DNA of 64,000 bases, from assembly GCF_026898115.1 (NCBI RefSeq), contig NZ_CP114036.1:930001-994000 (forward strand). Reading direction: 5' to 3'. The DNA is from Streptomyces sp. S465 (GTDB lineage Bacteria > Actinomycetota > Actinomycetes > Streptomycetales > Streptomycetaceae). The translations under genes were made by a program, and so were the position numbers. Shown here piece after piece: positions 1 to 8,633 of this stretch. The notes beneath the pieces are model-generated. The model saw nothing but the letters and a program-made list of their open reading frames with translations. It was not told where the DNA came from and did no database searches. Each line of letters starts with the position of its first letter. Positions within the stretch are counted from its first letter, which is position 1.

Positions 1-1623
1 GTCCGCGTGTCCGAGCACCACATGGGGCTCCGGCAGGGCACTTTCCAGGCCGGCCAGCCCGCTCCGCAGGCCGGCCCGATCCGAGGCCAGGACGACGGCC
101 CGGTGCGGGAAGACCGTGCGGCTGCGCAGGAGGGAGCCGGACATCCCCGGCAGGTCCAGGTCGGGCCGCTGCTTCACGAACGCCGCGAGACCGGCCGCCT
201 GTCCCCGCAGCGCCGCCGCGCTCTTCGCGCTGAGTACGACGGGTGTCGGTGCGCCGGCCGGCGTCAGGACCCGGGCGGGCGCGTCCGCTTCATCGGCCGG
301 CTCGGCCGCCTCGGCGGGCGCGGTCGGCTCGGTGGGTGGCGGGCCGGCCAGCACGACGTGGCAGTTGGTTCCCCCGATACCGAAGGAGCTCACCCCGGCC
401 AGCCGTTCATGCGGCGGCTTCCCCCAGTCGCCCAGCTCCGTCTGGACCCGCAAGCCGAGTTCCGCCAGCGGAATCCGGGGGTTGGGGCTCCGGTGGTTCA
501 GGCTCGGCGGGAGCTGGCCGTGCTGGATCGCGAGAACCGCCTTGAGCAACCCGGCGATTCCGGCCGCGCCTTCCAGATGACCGATGTTGGTCTTGACCGA
601 TCCGACGGCGAGGGGCGCGTCAACCGGGCGTCCGGCACCGGTCACCGCTCCGAGTGCGCTCGCCTCGATCGGATCGCCCACCTTGGTACCGGTGCCGTGC
701 AGTTCCACGTACTGGACCTCGGACGGCGCGACCTTCGCCCGCTGGTAGGCCGAGCGCAGTACGGCCTCCTGGGCGGCGGCGTCCGGCCTGGTCAGACCGT
801 CGCTCATGCCGTCGTTGTTCACCGCGCTGCCGCGGATCACGCAGTACACGTGGTCACCGTCGGCCAGCGCCCGGGACAGGGGCTTGAGCACGACCAGACC
901 GCCGCCTTCGCCCCGGACGTAACCGTTCGCCCGGTCGTCGAAGGTGTAGCAGCGTCCGTCCGGTGACAGACCGCCGAACGCGGCGGCGACGGCCGTGCTG
1001 TCCGGGGCGAGGTTCAGGTGCACACCGCCGGCCAGTGCCGTACCGCATTCGCCGGAGCGCAGGCTCTCGCAGGCCAGGTGGACGGCGACCAGTGAGGAGG
1101 ACTGTGCCGAGTCCACGGTGAGACTGGGCCCGCGCAGACCCAGCACATGCGAGACCCGGTTGGCGATGAGCCCCCTGCTGAGCCCGGTCATGGTGTGGTG
1201 GTCGACCGCGGCCGGGCCCTGCCGCCCCGTGAGCGTCAGGTAGTCGCTCTGGATCGTCCCGAAGAACACCCCCACGTCCGCACCGCTCAGCGTCCCGGGC
1301 ACGATGCCGGCGTTCTCCAGGGCCTCCCAGCCCAGTTCGAGCATCAGCCGCTGCTGGGGGTCCATGGCGGTGGCCTCACGCGGGGAGATCCCGAAGAAAT
1401 CGGCGTCGAAGTGCCCGGTGTTCTCGACATAACCGCCCCAGCGGGAACCCGCACCGCCATCGGCTTCTGGCCGTCGGTCGGAGGGAGTCTCGGTGATGGC
1501 GGAACCCGCATGGCTGAGCAGCTCCCAGAACGCCTGGGGAGAAGCGGCCCGGGGGAGTCTGCACGACAGGCCGATGACGGCTATCTCATCGGGCGAAGCA
1601 GATCCCATGGGGGGAGTTTTCAT
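1..1623 (-). CDS. Modular type I polyketide synthase, N-terminal KSQ loading domain (partial)
   Basis: First 541 residues of a protein that runs off the left edge. Residues about 12-430 form a ketosynthase with HGTGT, NIGHLEG and SSFGIGGTNCHVVL motifs. The nucleophile site reads DSAQSSSL instead of DTACSSSL, so Gln174 (nt 1102-1104) replaces the active-site Cys. Family knowledge: KSQ domains decarboxylate malonyl or methylmalonyl-ACP to prime the chain and sit at the very N-terminus of the first PKS protein, as here. A post-KS linker follows and an acyltransferase should begin just outside the window. Two in-frame ATGs fit (1623 and 1608); neither has a good Shine-Dalgarno. The next gene on this side is an ATPase, so this may be the edge of a biosynthetic cluster that extends leftward. 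Confidence 0.93.
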   Translation of the reverse strand, partial: MKTPPMGSASPDEIAVIGLSCRLPRAASPQAFWELLSHAGSAITETPSDRRPEADGGAGSRWGGYVENTGHFDADFFGISPREATAMDPQQRLMLELGWEALENAGIVPGTLSGADVGVFFGTIQSDYLTLTGRQGPAAVDHHTMTGLSRGLIANRVSHVLGLRGPSLTVDSAQSSSLVAVHLACESLRSGECGTALAGGVHLNLAPDSTAVAAAFGGLSPDGRCYTFDDRANGYVRGEGGGLVVLKPLSRALADGDHVYCVIRGSAVNNDGMSDGLTRPDAAAQEAVLRSAYQRAKVAPSEVQYVELHGTGTKVGDPIEASALGAVTGAGRPVDAPLAVGSVKTNIGHLEGAAGIAGLLKAVLAIQHGQLPPSLNHRSPNPRIPLAELGLRVQTELGDWGKPPHERLAGVSSFGIGGTNCHVVLAGPPPTEPTAPAEAAEPADEADAPARVLTPAGAPTPVVLSAKSAAALRGQAAGLAAFVKQRPDLDLPGMSGSLLRSRTVFPHRAVVLASDRAGLRSGLAGLESALPEPHVVLGHAD

Positions 1624-2318
1624 GCGCTGTGCCTGTCTTTTGCTGTTCGAGTGAGGGTTGTGGGGGGAATGCGGGTCCGTCGAACCCAGGGAAGCAGGTA
1701 AGGATCGGGAATTCATGCGGCGGACTCCGATGACGAAACAACGGAACAAGAAACAACGGAAGACGAAGCGATGGAAGGTGAAGCGGCGGCGACGAAAAGA
1801 CGTCACCCGCCCTCCCTTCCACGCACGCACCGCGGAATCCCGGTTCTGCACGACGGGAGCGCAACCAGCTTTCCCTGGAGGATCACCGCAGGTCAAGGGG
1901 GTAACGGTGAACTACATGTATCAGGAAAACAACATGATCCACAACGGCCCCCGACCCGCCCCCACCGCTTTCCACGCAACCGGGATAAGCGCCGCACACA
2001 GGCGACCGCTCGGGCGGATGTGGCGTGCCACCGCGAAAGATCACAAGTTGCCCGCAACGGGCAATCACCCCTTCCACCGGAACCCCTCACAACGCCACCC
2101 GAGAGCCACGCCCCACCTTTACCGTCGCGTAACGGGAGCCGGTTAGGCTACGGTCTCGTCAGCGGACCTCACGGGCTCTCACCGGGACGCGACGCACCTT
2201 TTTTGACAGGTCCCCCTTGGGCACAGCCATGGCGAATAAAAAACGTCCTTCGCCCCGATGGCCACCTCCCCGGCGGGGACGGAAAGGAGTGAACGGCCGC
2301 CCGGCCCGGTGGGCGTCG
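1624..2318. other. Intergenic region upstream of the PKS gene
   Basis: About 700 bp without a convincing gene. The part at 1650-1950 is clearly less GC-rich than the surroundings and probably holds the PKS promoter on the minus strand. Forward frames here would encode very basic low-complexity peptides and I do not call them. A GAATTCCC sequence lies on the minus strand (within 1707-1715). Beyond the ATPase stop there is a weak hairpin (TCCCC-GCC-GGGGA on the minus strand near 2270-2280) followed about 25 nt later by a run of T, which could end ATPase transcription. Confidence 0.5.
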
Positions 2319-5300
2319 TCAGGGCCGGGCTTCTGCAGGGGCGGAGGTCTTGTCGGTGGCATCGGCGTCCTCCTGCTCCACCGTGACCCTCCCGATGCCC
2401 AGCAGCGACGCCAGGAGGGGGCCGAACAGCGTGGCCACGACGATGGAGCCCAGGGTGATGGCCCAGGCGAACGGGCCGAGCGGGGTGCAGTCGAAGAACT
2501 GGCTGACGCCCGGGGTCTGGATGAGGGCGACGAGCACCGCGGCGGAGCCCAGACCGGCGATCAGCACATGCCGGTCCCGGCCGCCCGCGGTCAGGGTCTG
2601 CGCCAGCTGGGTGCCGACCAGGGCGGCGAGCGCCACCGTACCGGCCCGGCGGGTTCTGCCGGTGACCCGGCCACCGGTCCACGCCAGTCCGGCGCCGGCG
2701 GCGGTGATGACGCCCCGCAGCAGCATCTCCTTGGTCAGCGCCACGCCCAGGGAACGGCTGGGGCCCTCCTTGAGCAGCCGTTCGCCGGTGTGCCCGGTCG
2801 GCTCGCGCACCGCGATGGCGAGCGCGGGCGCGAGGTCGGTCAGCAGGTTGACCAGCATGATCTGACGGGCGCTCAGGGGTGTGGAGCCGGTGAGGGCGGA
2901 GGTCGCCACGCTGAAGGTGACCTCGCCGAAGTTGCCGCCGATGAGGATGGCGAGGGCCACCCGGACCGAGGCCCACATGGCGCGCCCCTCCATCAGGGCC
3001 GAGACGATCGTCTCCAGGCGGTCGTCGGTGACGACCAGGTCCGCCGCGGCGGTCGCGGCCGGGGTGCCGCGCCGTCCCAGGGCGATGCCGATGTCCGCGA
3101 GCCGGATGGCGGGGGCGTCGTTGGCGCCGTCCCCGGTCATCGCCACCACCCGGCCCAGGCGCTGATACGCCTGGACGATGCGGACCTTGTGGTGCGGGCT
3201 GCACCGGGCGATCACGTCCACCGTCGGCAGCAGTTCGTCCAGCCGCGCGTCGTCCATCTCGTCCAGCTCCGGGCCGGTGCACACCATCGGCTCGGGGACG
3301 TCCATGATGGTGGCCGCGATGGCGTCCGCGGTGGCCGGGTGGTCGCCGGTGAGCATCACGGTCTGCACCCCGGCCTCGCGCAGCCGCGCGGTGGCGGGGG
3401 CGGCGCTGGTGCGGACGGGGTCGGCGAGCGCGATGAAGCCGAGGAACTCCAGGTCCCTGACGGTCTCGTCGGTCAGCTCCTCGTCCTGACGCATCGGGCG
3501 CTCCGCCACCGCCAGCACCCGCCGTCCCGCACCGGCCAGCTCCTCCGCGGCCTCGGTCAGCTTCCCGATGCCCTCGGCGTCCAGTTCGGCGGCCCGTCCG
3601 GTGCCCGGTACACGCCACCGGGCGACCCGCTCCAGGACGCCCTCGGGCGCCCCCTTGACGCTGAGCAGCGCACCGTGCGTGGTGCGCCCGGCGGTGGCGT
3701 GGTAGGCGCGGGAGGGTTCGAAGGGCAGCGCGTCGGTACGCCGCCAGCGGGGCGCTCCGCGCCGCACCCCGACCCCGGCCCGGCGCGCCCCGGTGCTCAC
3801 CGCGCGGTCGGTCCGGTGCGCCATGGGTTCGGCCTGGCGGGCCGGCGGGGTCGCGCGCAGGGCGGCGGCGAGCACCGCCTTACGGGGCGCGTCGAGCCGG
3901 TCGGCGGGGAGCGGGCCGGCGCCGTCGCTGACCGCCGCGAGCTGGAGGTTGCCCTCGGTGAGGGTCCCGGTCTTGTCGAAGCACAGCACGTCGGCGCGGC
4001 CGAGCGCCTCGATGGTGCGGGGGTTGCGGACCAGCGCGCCGAGGTCGGCCAGCCGCCGGGCGGCGGCCAGCTGGGCCGCGTTGACCAGGAACGGCAGCCC
4101 TTCGGGGACGGAGGCGACGGCGAGGTTGACGGCCGAGGCGAGGTTCTTGGTGAGCGGGAGGCCGTGCAGCAGCCCGGCCCCGGTGACCGCGGCGGCGGAG
4201 CCCAGCGCGATGGGCACGCTGGACCGGGTGAGCGAGGTCAGCCGGGCCTCGACACCGGTGACGGGCGCGGCCTGGCGGGCGGTGGCCAGGCTGCGGCCCA
4301 CCTCGGTGGCCGGTCCGGTGGCCACGACGACGGCCACGGCGCGCCCCGCGGAGACCGTGGTGCCCTCGTAGAGCATCGACCGGCGCTGGGTGATGTGCCC
4401 GCCGACGACCGGCGCCGGGTCCTTGGGGACCGGGAGGGACTCGCCGGTCAGCGAGGATTCGTCGGCCTCGAGTCCCTCGGCCTCCAGCAGCCGGCAGTCG
4501 GCGGGCACCACGTCCTCGGGGCCCAGTACGACGATGTCGCCGGGGACGAGGTCTCCGGCGGTCACGAGGCGTTCGGTACCGCCCCGGCGGACCCGGGCGC
4601 CGATCGCCGACCGGGCGAACAGCTCGGACAGCGCCCGCTCGGTCCTGACCCGCTGGAAACCGCCGACGAGGGCGGAGGTGCCGGTGATGGCGGCCACCAA
4701 CGCGGCGTCGGTGCGCGAACCCACGGCGGCGGCCAGGGCGGCCCCGGCGGCGAGGACCGGCGTCAGCGGGTTGGCCAGCTCCTCGATGAACGCGGCGGGC
4801 AGGCTGGTGCCGGTGGGCTCGCCCCGGCGCGGCCCCTGGCCCGCGCGGGCCGCCGCCTCCTGCGGGGTCAGACCGTCGAGCCCGGTGCCCAGGCGCTCCA
4901 GGACGCGCGGTACGGGCATCAGATACCAGGGGGTGGTGGTCACCGGAGGGTCCATGGGGCGGGCGAGGAGCTGGCGCACCCGCCAGTTGCCCAGGGCGAA
5001 GGCCAGGGTCCCCGCGGTGGTGCCCGCCGCCGCGCCGCGCGCGGCGGCCTGGTCCGGGGCCGCCTGGAGGGCGGCCACCGCGCCGATGGCGCTGCCGCCC
5101 GCGGACAGCAGGGCGCTCTCCCGGTCGACCCGCGCGGCGACCCCCACGGCGTCCACGATGAGCCCGGCCGACTCCAGGTCGGCGCCGACGAGCAGATGGG
5201 CTCCCCAGGCCGGGGGCTCGCCCTCGCGGTGCACCCCGATGCCGCAGTCGGCCGCTCCCAGCGCCCGGCGGTTGCCGGAGAGCAGCAGCACGACCGCGCC

Positions 5301-6806
5301 GTCGGCCTGAAGGGAGCGTACGGAGGCCACGAGACGGCCGCCGGACGGCGCCACCGCGTCGGCGAAGGTGATGCCCGTGGGATGCGGCCGGTCGGTGGCC
5401 AGGACGATGCGCGCGCCCGCCCGGCGGGCGGCGGCCGCCACGGCCTCGGCCCCGGGGACGGTCTGCGGCGCGAGGCCCACCACCGCCTGGAGCCTGCGCC
5501 CCCGGGCCAGGCCGAGCACCCGCTCGCTGCCCCGGCGGCGGAGCCTCGCCGCGGTCTGCCGGCCGGTGCGGCCGGTCAGCTCGAGACGGTCCAGGGGACC
5601 GAGCACCCATCCGTTGTCGCGGCGGATCTCCAGGGGCTGATCGGCGTCGAAGAGGCCGAAGAGCCGCCCGGTGGTCCGCTCGGGTTCGGCGCCGCCGAGG
5701 AGTTCCAGGTCGACGGGCTCGTAGCGGTCGCCGCGCAGGGCCTCCTCGTCCAGCACCACGGTGTCCACCCGGCCCAGCCGCCGCAGACAGCTGCGGTCCA
5801 TGGCCAGGACGCCGCGCAGCGCCAGGAACCGGCCGAGGCTGGTCGCGAACCCCTCCCGGCCGGCCCCCGGCGCCTTGGGCACGGACGCGAAGGCGACGGC
5901 CAGGGCGCGCCGTGGGCGGACGAAGGGGGCGGCGAGGGCACCGGCCACGGCCCCGGCGGCCATGGAGCGCTCCGCGAAGCGCTCCACGGTGTCCTGGGGG
6001 GACGGTCCCGGCCGCTCGACCACGATCGGCTCGGCCCGCACGTCCTGGGGGCCGTGCACCAGCTGCGGCTCCATCGCGGCCCAGGCCCGGCCCTCCGCCT
6101 CCGCCTCCCGCCACAGGGCCATCCGCTGGAGGAGGTCGAGCGCGAGCCCGCCGCCCCGGGTGGCCACGCTCTGGGCCAGCGCGCTCAGCACCGGCAAGGC
6201 CGCCTCGGTCGGCTCCCCGCGGGTGATGGCCAGGGCCAGCCGCCGCAGGCGGGGGTGGTTCTGGACGACGGACACGGTCGCGGCCACCTCGGCCGGCAGC
6301 CGGAGCCAGGGGGCCAGCCGCAGGGCGGTGGCGACGCTCAGCCCCGCGACGTCCGCGGCCACCACGGCCAGGGACTGGGCCGCCTTCGGGCCGCCGGACG
6401 GATGGCGCGGCTCCGGGGCCCACTCGTCGAACTCCTCGGGGTGCACGGCCGGCTCCTGGGCCTCCGCGCGCTCGATCCGGGCGAGCAGGGTCTGCTCGGA
6501 CGGGGGCGGTCTGTCCACGGCCACCACGACGCGTTCGGAGGGCGCGTTCACCCGCGCCCACCGCACCCGCGGATGCTCCTCGAGGGCCTCTTCCACCCGG
6601 CGGGCCACTCGCTCGCCGCCGATCCCGTGCACCCCGCGGACCTCGATGTAGTACCGCCCCGGAGAGGACCAGATCCCCCGCTGGGAGGGCCGGACCAGCC
6701 GTGCGACGGCTCCGGCGGCATCCCGCACGCCCGCGGCCACGCCGCCCTTGATGGGGGCGAGCAGCGCGGGCGGCAGGGGCAGACGCAGTGCTGACAGCGG
6801 TGACAT
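2319..6806 (-). CDS. Giant cation-transporting P-type ATPase (CtpI-like)
   Basis: 1495 residues, about twice the usual P-type ATPase length. The C-terminal half is a complete pump: TGES actuator loop near residue 785, SVPEGLP in the membrane segment near 900, phosphorylation site DKTGT with Asp944, MLTGDHPATADAI and MTGDGANDAP near 1223, then hydrophobic C-terminal segments. PEGLP rather than CPC argues for a Ca/Mg/Mn-type cation over Cu. The N-terminal ~600 residues begin with an HMA-like fold without a CxxC pair, then a stretch resembling a degenerate ATPase half; this double layout is that of mycobacterial CtpI. GGAGG lies about 10 nt before the ATG. It is divergent from the repeat protein at 6908. 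Substrate unknown. Confidence 0.93.
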   Translation of the reverse strand: MSPLSALRLPLPPALLAPIKGGVAAGVRDAAGAVARLVRPSQRGIWSSPGRYYIEVRGVHGIGGERVARRVEEALEEHPRVRWARVNAPSERVVVAVDRPPPSEQTLLARIERAEAQEPAVHPEEFDEWAPEPRHPSGGPKAAQSLAVVAADVAGLSVATALRLAPWLRLPAEVAATVSVVQNHPRLRRLALAITRGEPTEAALPVLSALAQSVATRGGGLALDLLQRMALWREAEAEGRAWAAMEPQLVHGPQDVRAEPIVVERPGPSPQDTVERFAERSMAAGAVAGALAAPFVRPRRALAVAFASVPKAPGAGREGFATSLGRFLALRGVLAMDRSCLRRLGRVDTVVLDEEALRGDRYEPVDLELLGGAEPERTTGRLFGLFDADQPLEIRRDNGWVLGPLDRLELTGRTGRQTAARLRRRGSERVLGLARGRRLQAVVGLAPQTVPGAEAVAAAARRAGARIVLATDRPHPTGITFADAVAPSGGRLVASVRSLQADGAVVLLLSGNRRALGAADCGIGVHREGEPPAWGAHLLVGADLESAGLIVDAVGVAARVDRESALLSAGGSAIGAVAALQAAPDQAAARGAAAGTTAGTLAFALGNWRVRQLLARPMDPPVTTTPWYLMPVPRVLERLGTGLDGLTPQEAAARAGQGPRRGEPTGTSLPAAFIEELANPLTPVLAAGAALAAAVGSRTDAALVAAITGTSALVGGFQRVRTERALSELFARSAIGARVRRGGTERLVTAGDLVPGDIVVLGPEDVVPADCRLLEAEGLEADESSLTGESLPVPKDPAPVVGGHITQRRSMLYEGTTVSAGRAVAVVVATGPATEVGRSLATARQAAPVTGVEARLTSLTRSSVPIALGSAAAVTGAGLLHGLPLTKNLASAVNLAVASVPEGLPFLVNAAQLAAARRLADLGALVRNPRTIEALGRADVLCFDKTGTLTEGNLQLAAVSDGAGPLPADRLDAPRKAVLAAALRATPPARQAEPMAHRTDRAVSTGARRAGVGVRRGAPRWRRTDALPFEPSRAYHATAGRTTHGALLSVKGAPEGVLERVARWRVPGTGRAAELDAEGIGKLTEAAEELAGAGRRVLAVAERPMRQDEELTDETVRDLEFLGFIALADPVRTSAAPATARLREAGVQTVMLTGDHPATADAIAATIMDVPEPMVCTGPELDEMDDARLDELLPTVDVIARCSPHHKVRIVQAYQRLGRVVAMTGDGANDAPAIRLADIGIALGRRGTPAATAAADLVVTDDRLETIVSALMEGRAMWASVRVALAILIGGNFGEVTFSVATSALTGSTPLSARQIMLVNLLTDLAPALAIAVREPTGHTGERLLKEGPSRSLGVALTKEMLLRGVITAAGAGLAWTGGRVTGRTRRAGTVALAALVGTQLAQTLTAGGRDRHVLIAGLGSAAVLVALIQTPGVSQFFDCTPLGPFAWAITLGSIVVATLFGPLLASLLGIGRVTVEQEDADATDKTSAPAEARP

Positions 6807-6907
6807 CGAGGGGACCTCCGCTCTCCGGGCAGCCCGCCCGGTTCATCCCGATTACCCTGAAAAGGGAAGAAGATTCCATTCGCCATCACCGTGTGGACGT
6901 GAGACCA

Positions 6908-7585
6908 GTGACCACTCCCACCCCTTCACGCAAGCGCGGCTCCCCGGCCGCCAAGAAGACGGCCCCGGCGCGCGGCGGCGGCACGTCGTCGAAGTCCAAG
7001 GCCGCGTCGGGCACATCGCGGTCCTCGCAGCCGAAGAAGGCGGCGAAGTCCACCTCGTCGTCGCGGAGCACACAGCGACAGCGGACCGCGAAGGCCGCCG
7101 CCAAGGCCCCCGTGGAGGTCTCGCGCGGCGACGGCAAGCGCACTCTGAGCGTCACGGTGCCCACGCTCGACACCATGGGCCACGCCACCAAGGAGACCCT
7201 CAGCACCGTCGGCCACGCCACCAGGGACACGCTCGACACCGTGGGCCACGCCACGAAGGAGACCTTCGGCACGGTCGGCCACGCCACGACCCGCGCGAGC
7301 GGCGGCGCGGCGAAGGCGGCGCTGAAGCCGGTCGAGGTGGCCCGCCGGGTGCTGCCCGCCAAGGGCGGGCTGCCGCTGTACCTGGGGCTCGGCGCGCTGG
7401 GTGCCGTGGAGGTCATCGAATGGCCGGTGGCCGTCGGCATCGGCGTCGGTTACGCGGTGCTGCGCAAGGGGGGCATCATGGCCCCACCGGCCGAGAAGCA
7501 CCCCGAGGGCGGCGCCGAAGGGCGCACCGAGAGCCGTTCGAAGAGCCGCTCCTCGGCCCGCAAGCCCGCCAAGGCCGCGGCGTAG
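6908..7585 (+). CDS. Lys/Ala-rich protein with 11-residue repeats and a C-terminal hydrophobic segment
   Basis: About 225 residues. The N-terminal ~60 residues are Lys/Ser/Ala-rich (SPAAKKTAPARGG), like a histone H1 tail. Then come four 11-residue repeats of the LDTVGHATKET type, a hydrophobic stretch (GLPLYLGLGALGAVEVIEW onward) able to span or dip into the membrane, and a basic tail ending KPAKAAA. No enzyme motif. Start is uncertain: GTG at 6893, 6899 or 6908, or ATG 6788, which would overlap the divergent ATPase start. It shares a ~100-bp promoter region with the ATPase gene, suggesting a linked role, which is only inference. Confidence 0.75.
   Translation: MTTPTPSRKRGSPAAKKTAPARGGGTSSKSKAASGTSRSSQPKKAAKSTSSSRSTQRQRTAKAAAKAPVEVSRGDGKRTLSVTVPTLDTMGHATKETLSTVGHATRDTLDTVGHATKETFGTVGHATTRASGGAAKAALKPVEVARRVLPAKGGLPLYLGLGALGAVEVIEWPVAVGIGVGYAVLRKGGIMAPPAEKHPEGGAEGRTESRSKSRSSARKPAKAAA
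7166..7297 (+). repeat. Four in-frame 33-bp tandem repeats
   Basis: Units at 7166-7198, 7199-7231, 7232-7264 and 7265-7297, each encoding an 11-mer: LDTMGHATKET, LSTVGHATRDT, LDTVGHATKET, FGTVGHATTRA. Eleven-residue periodicity fits a right-handed amphipathic helix or coiled coil, as in LEA-type proteins. Confidence 0.9.
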
Positions 7586-7924
7586 CGCCCGGCCGGCGGC
7601 CCCGTACCGGGCCCGGGCCGGAGCGGAAAGCGGGCAGAAAGCGGGCACGACTCTGTGGAAAACGGGCACCCCATAGTCGCCATGGCGTTGGTATACACCA
7701 GGAAGCGGACCTAAACACCCGTCACTGAATTCCCCCTGGGGTCCGGCGCGTTGCTCCCCCGTGGCGCGCGGACCCTCCGTCACCTGGGGGTTCACCTGAG
7801 GCGGACGACCACTCCGTCAGAAAACGACCGAAAGCGGTGACTCCTCTTGGCCCTCCCCCACAGCGCTCAGGGTCCCTCTCGAGTGCCCGGACAGGCAGCC
7901 GTCACCCCGCGGCATGCCACCGGA
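7586..7924. other. Intergenic region before the PAS-LuxR gene
   Basis: Just after the repeat-protein stop there is a GC-rich inverted repeat (CCCGGCC ... GGCCCGGG, about 7588-7618) that may terminate transcription. TGAATTCCC at 7726-7734 is shared with the PKS upstream region on its coding strand. In-frame TTG 7847 would extend the regulator by 26 residues. Confidence 0.4.
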
Positions 7925-8500
7925 ATGGCCACCCTCGCCCCCGACCTCCATGTGATAGCCGGGGACGAGGACTTCTTCCGGCACTTCGGCGCCTCTTCCG
8001 CCGAGTTGTGCGGCCGGAGCCTGTTCGACCTGCTGCATCCCAGCACCCCCTCCGTCCTGCGGGAACACTTCTCGCGGCTGCACGACGGACGGCGCACCCG
8101 CTTCACCGAGCGCGTCCTCGGCTACCGCTCCCGCGACCGGGTGTTCTCGGGCAAGCTGACCGGCACGGCCATCCAGGGCCGGTCCGATCGCCTCGCTGCC
8201 ATCGTCGTGATGGTCAAACCGGATGACGAACGACCCGAGGAGGAAACGACCCCCGCGAACCAGAAGCTGCTGTCGGCGCTGGAGGCCCGGATACTCGAGG
8301 GCGTGGCCACCGGCGCGTCCACCGTCCAGATGGCCGCCAAGCTGTATCTCAGCAGACAGGGCGTCGAATACCACGTGGGAGCCATGTTGCGGAAGATGAA
8401 GGCACCCAACCGGGCGGCCTTGGTCTCCCGCGCCTACGCGTCGGGCATGCTGACCGTGGGCACCTGGCCGGCCCAGGTGCGTCCGGAATTCATCAAGTGA
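7925..8500 (+). CDS. PAS-LuxR family transcriptional regulator (PimM/NysRIV type)
   Basis: 191 residues from ATG 7925; an in-frame TTG at 7847 would give 217. Residues ~1-100 form a PAS sensor (LHVIAGDEDFFRHFG, LFDLLHPS). Residues ~120-180 form a LuxR helix-turn-helix with ARILEGVATG, AAKLYLSRQGVEYHV and MLRKMKAPNRAALVSRAY, ending PEFIK. This short PAS-plus-HTH layout and the C-terminal wording match pathway regulators of macrolide clusters such as PimM, whose length (about 192 residues) supports the ATG start. With a PKS loading domain 6 kb away it is a candidate activator of that PKS. DNA binding acts in the cytoplasm; ligand or redox input unknown. Confidence 0.9.
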   Translation: MATLAPDLHVIAGDEDFFRHFGASSAELCGRSLFDLLHPSTPSVLREHFSRLHDGRRTRFTERVLGYRSRDRVFSGKLTGTAIQGRSDRLAAIVVMVKPDDERPEEETTPANQKLLSALEARILEGVATGASTVQMAAKLYLSRQGVEYHVGAMLRKMKAPNRAALVSRAYASGMLTVGTWPAQVRPEFIK

Positions 8501-8527
8501 CGTACGCCATCTGAGATCTGACTCTCC

Positions 8528-8558
8528 GAAAGCCCGGGGCTGGCCGCCCCGGGCTTTC
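8528..8558 (+). terminator. Intrinsic terminator after the PAS-LuxR gene
   Basis: Perfect 13-bp stem GAAAGCCCGGGGC / GCCCCGGGCTTTC with a 5-nt loop, 27 nt after the stop codon. There is no long T run, as is normal in Streptomyces terminators. Confidence 0.85.
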
Positions 8559-8633
8559 GTGTCCGGCCGCCCGGCCGGTACGTCACCGGGCCCGGCGTGG
8601 AACGCCTCCGCCGCTCAGTAGGCTGAGACGGCC

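Noticed and set aside
1658..2292. Two plus-strand ORFs of 162 and 173 codons upstream of the PKS
   Set aside because: Very basic, no domain, no ribosome site and overlapping frames; more likely promoter DNA.
2217..6794. 1525-codon open frame on the plus strand
   Set aside because: It is antisense to the P-type ATPase, low-complexity and without any motif; open only because of GC bias.
8598..8623. SigE-type promoter (GGAAC) before the Cse-like operon
   Set aside because: GGAAC is present but the spacing and -10 do not fit; TAGGCT fits a housekeeping -10 better.
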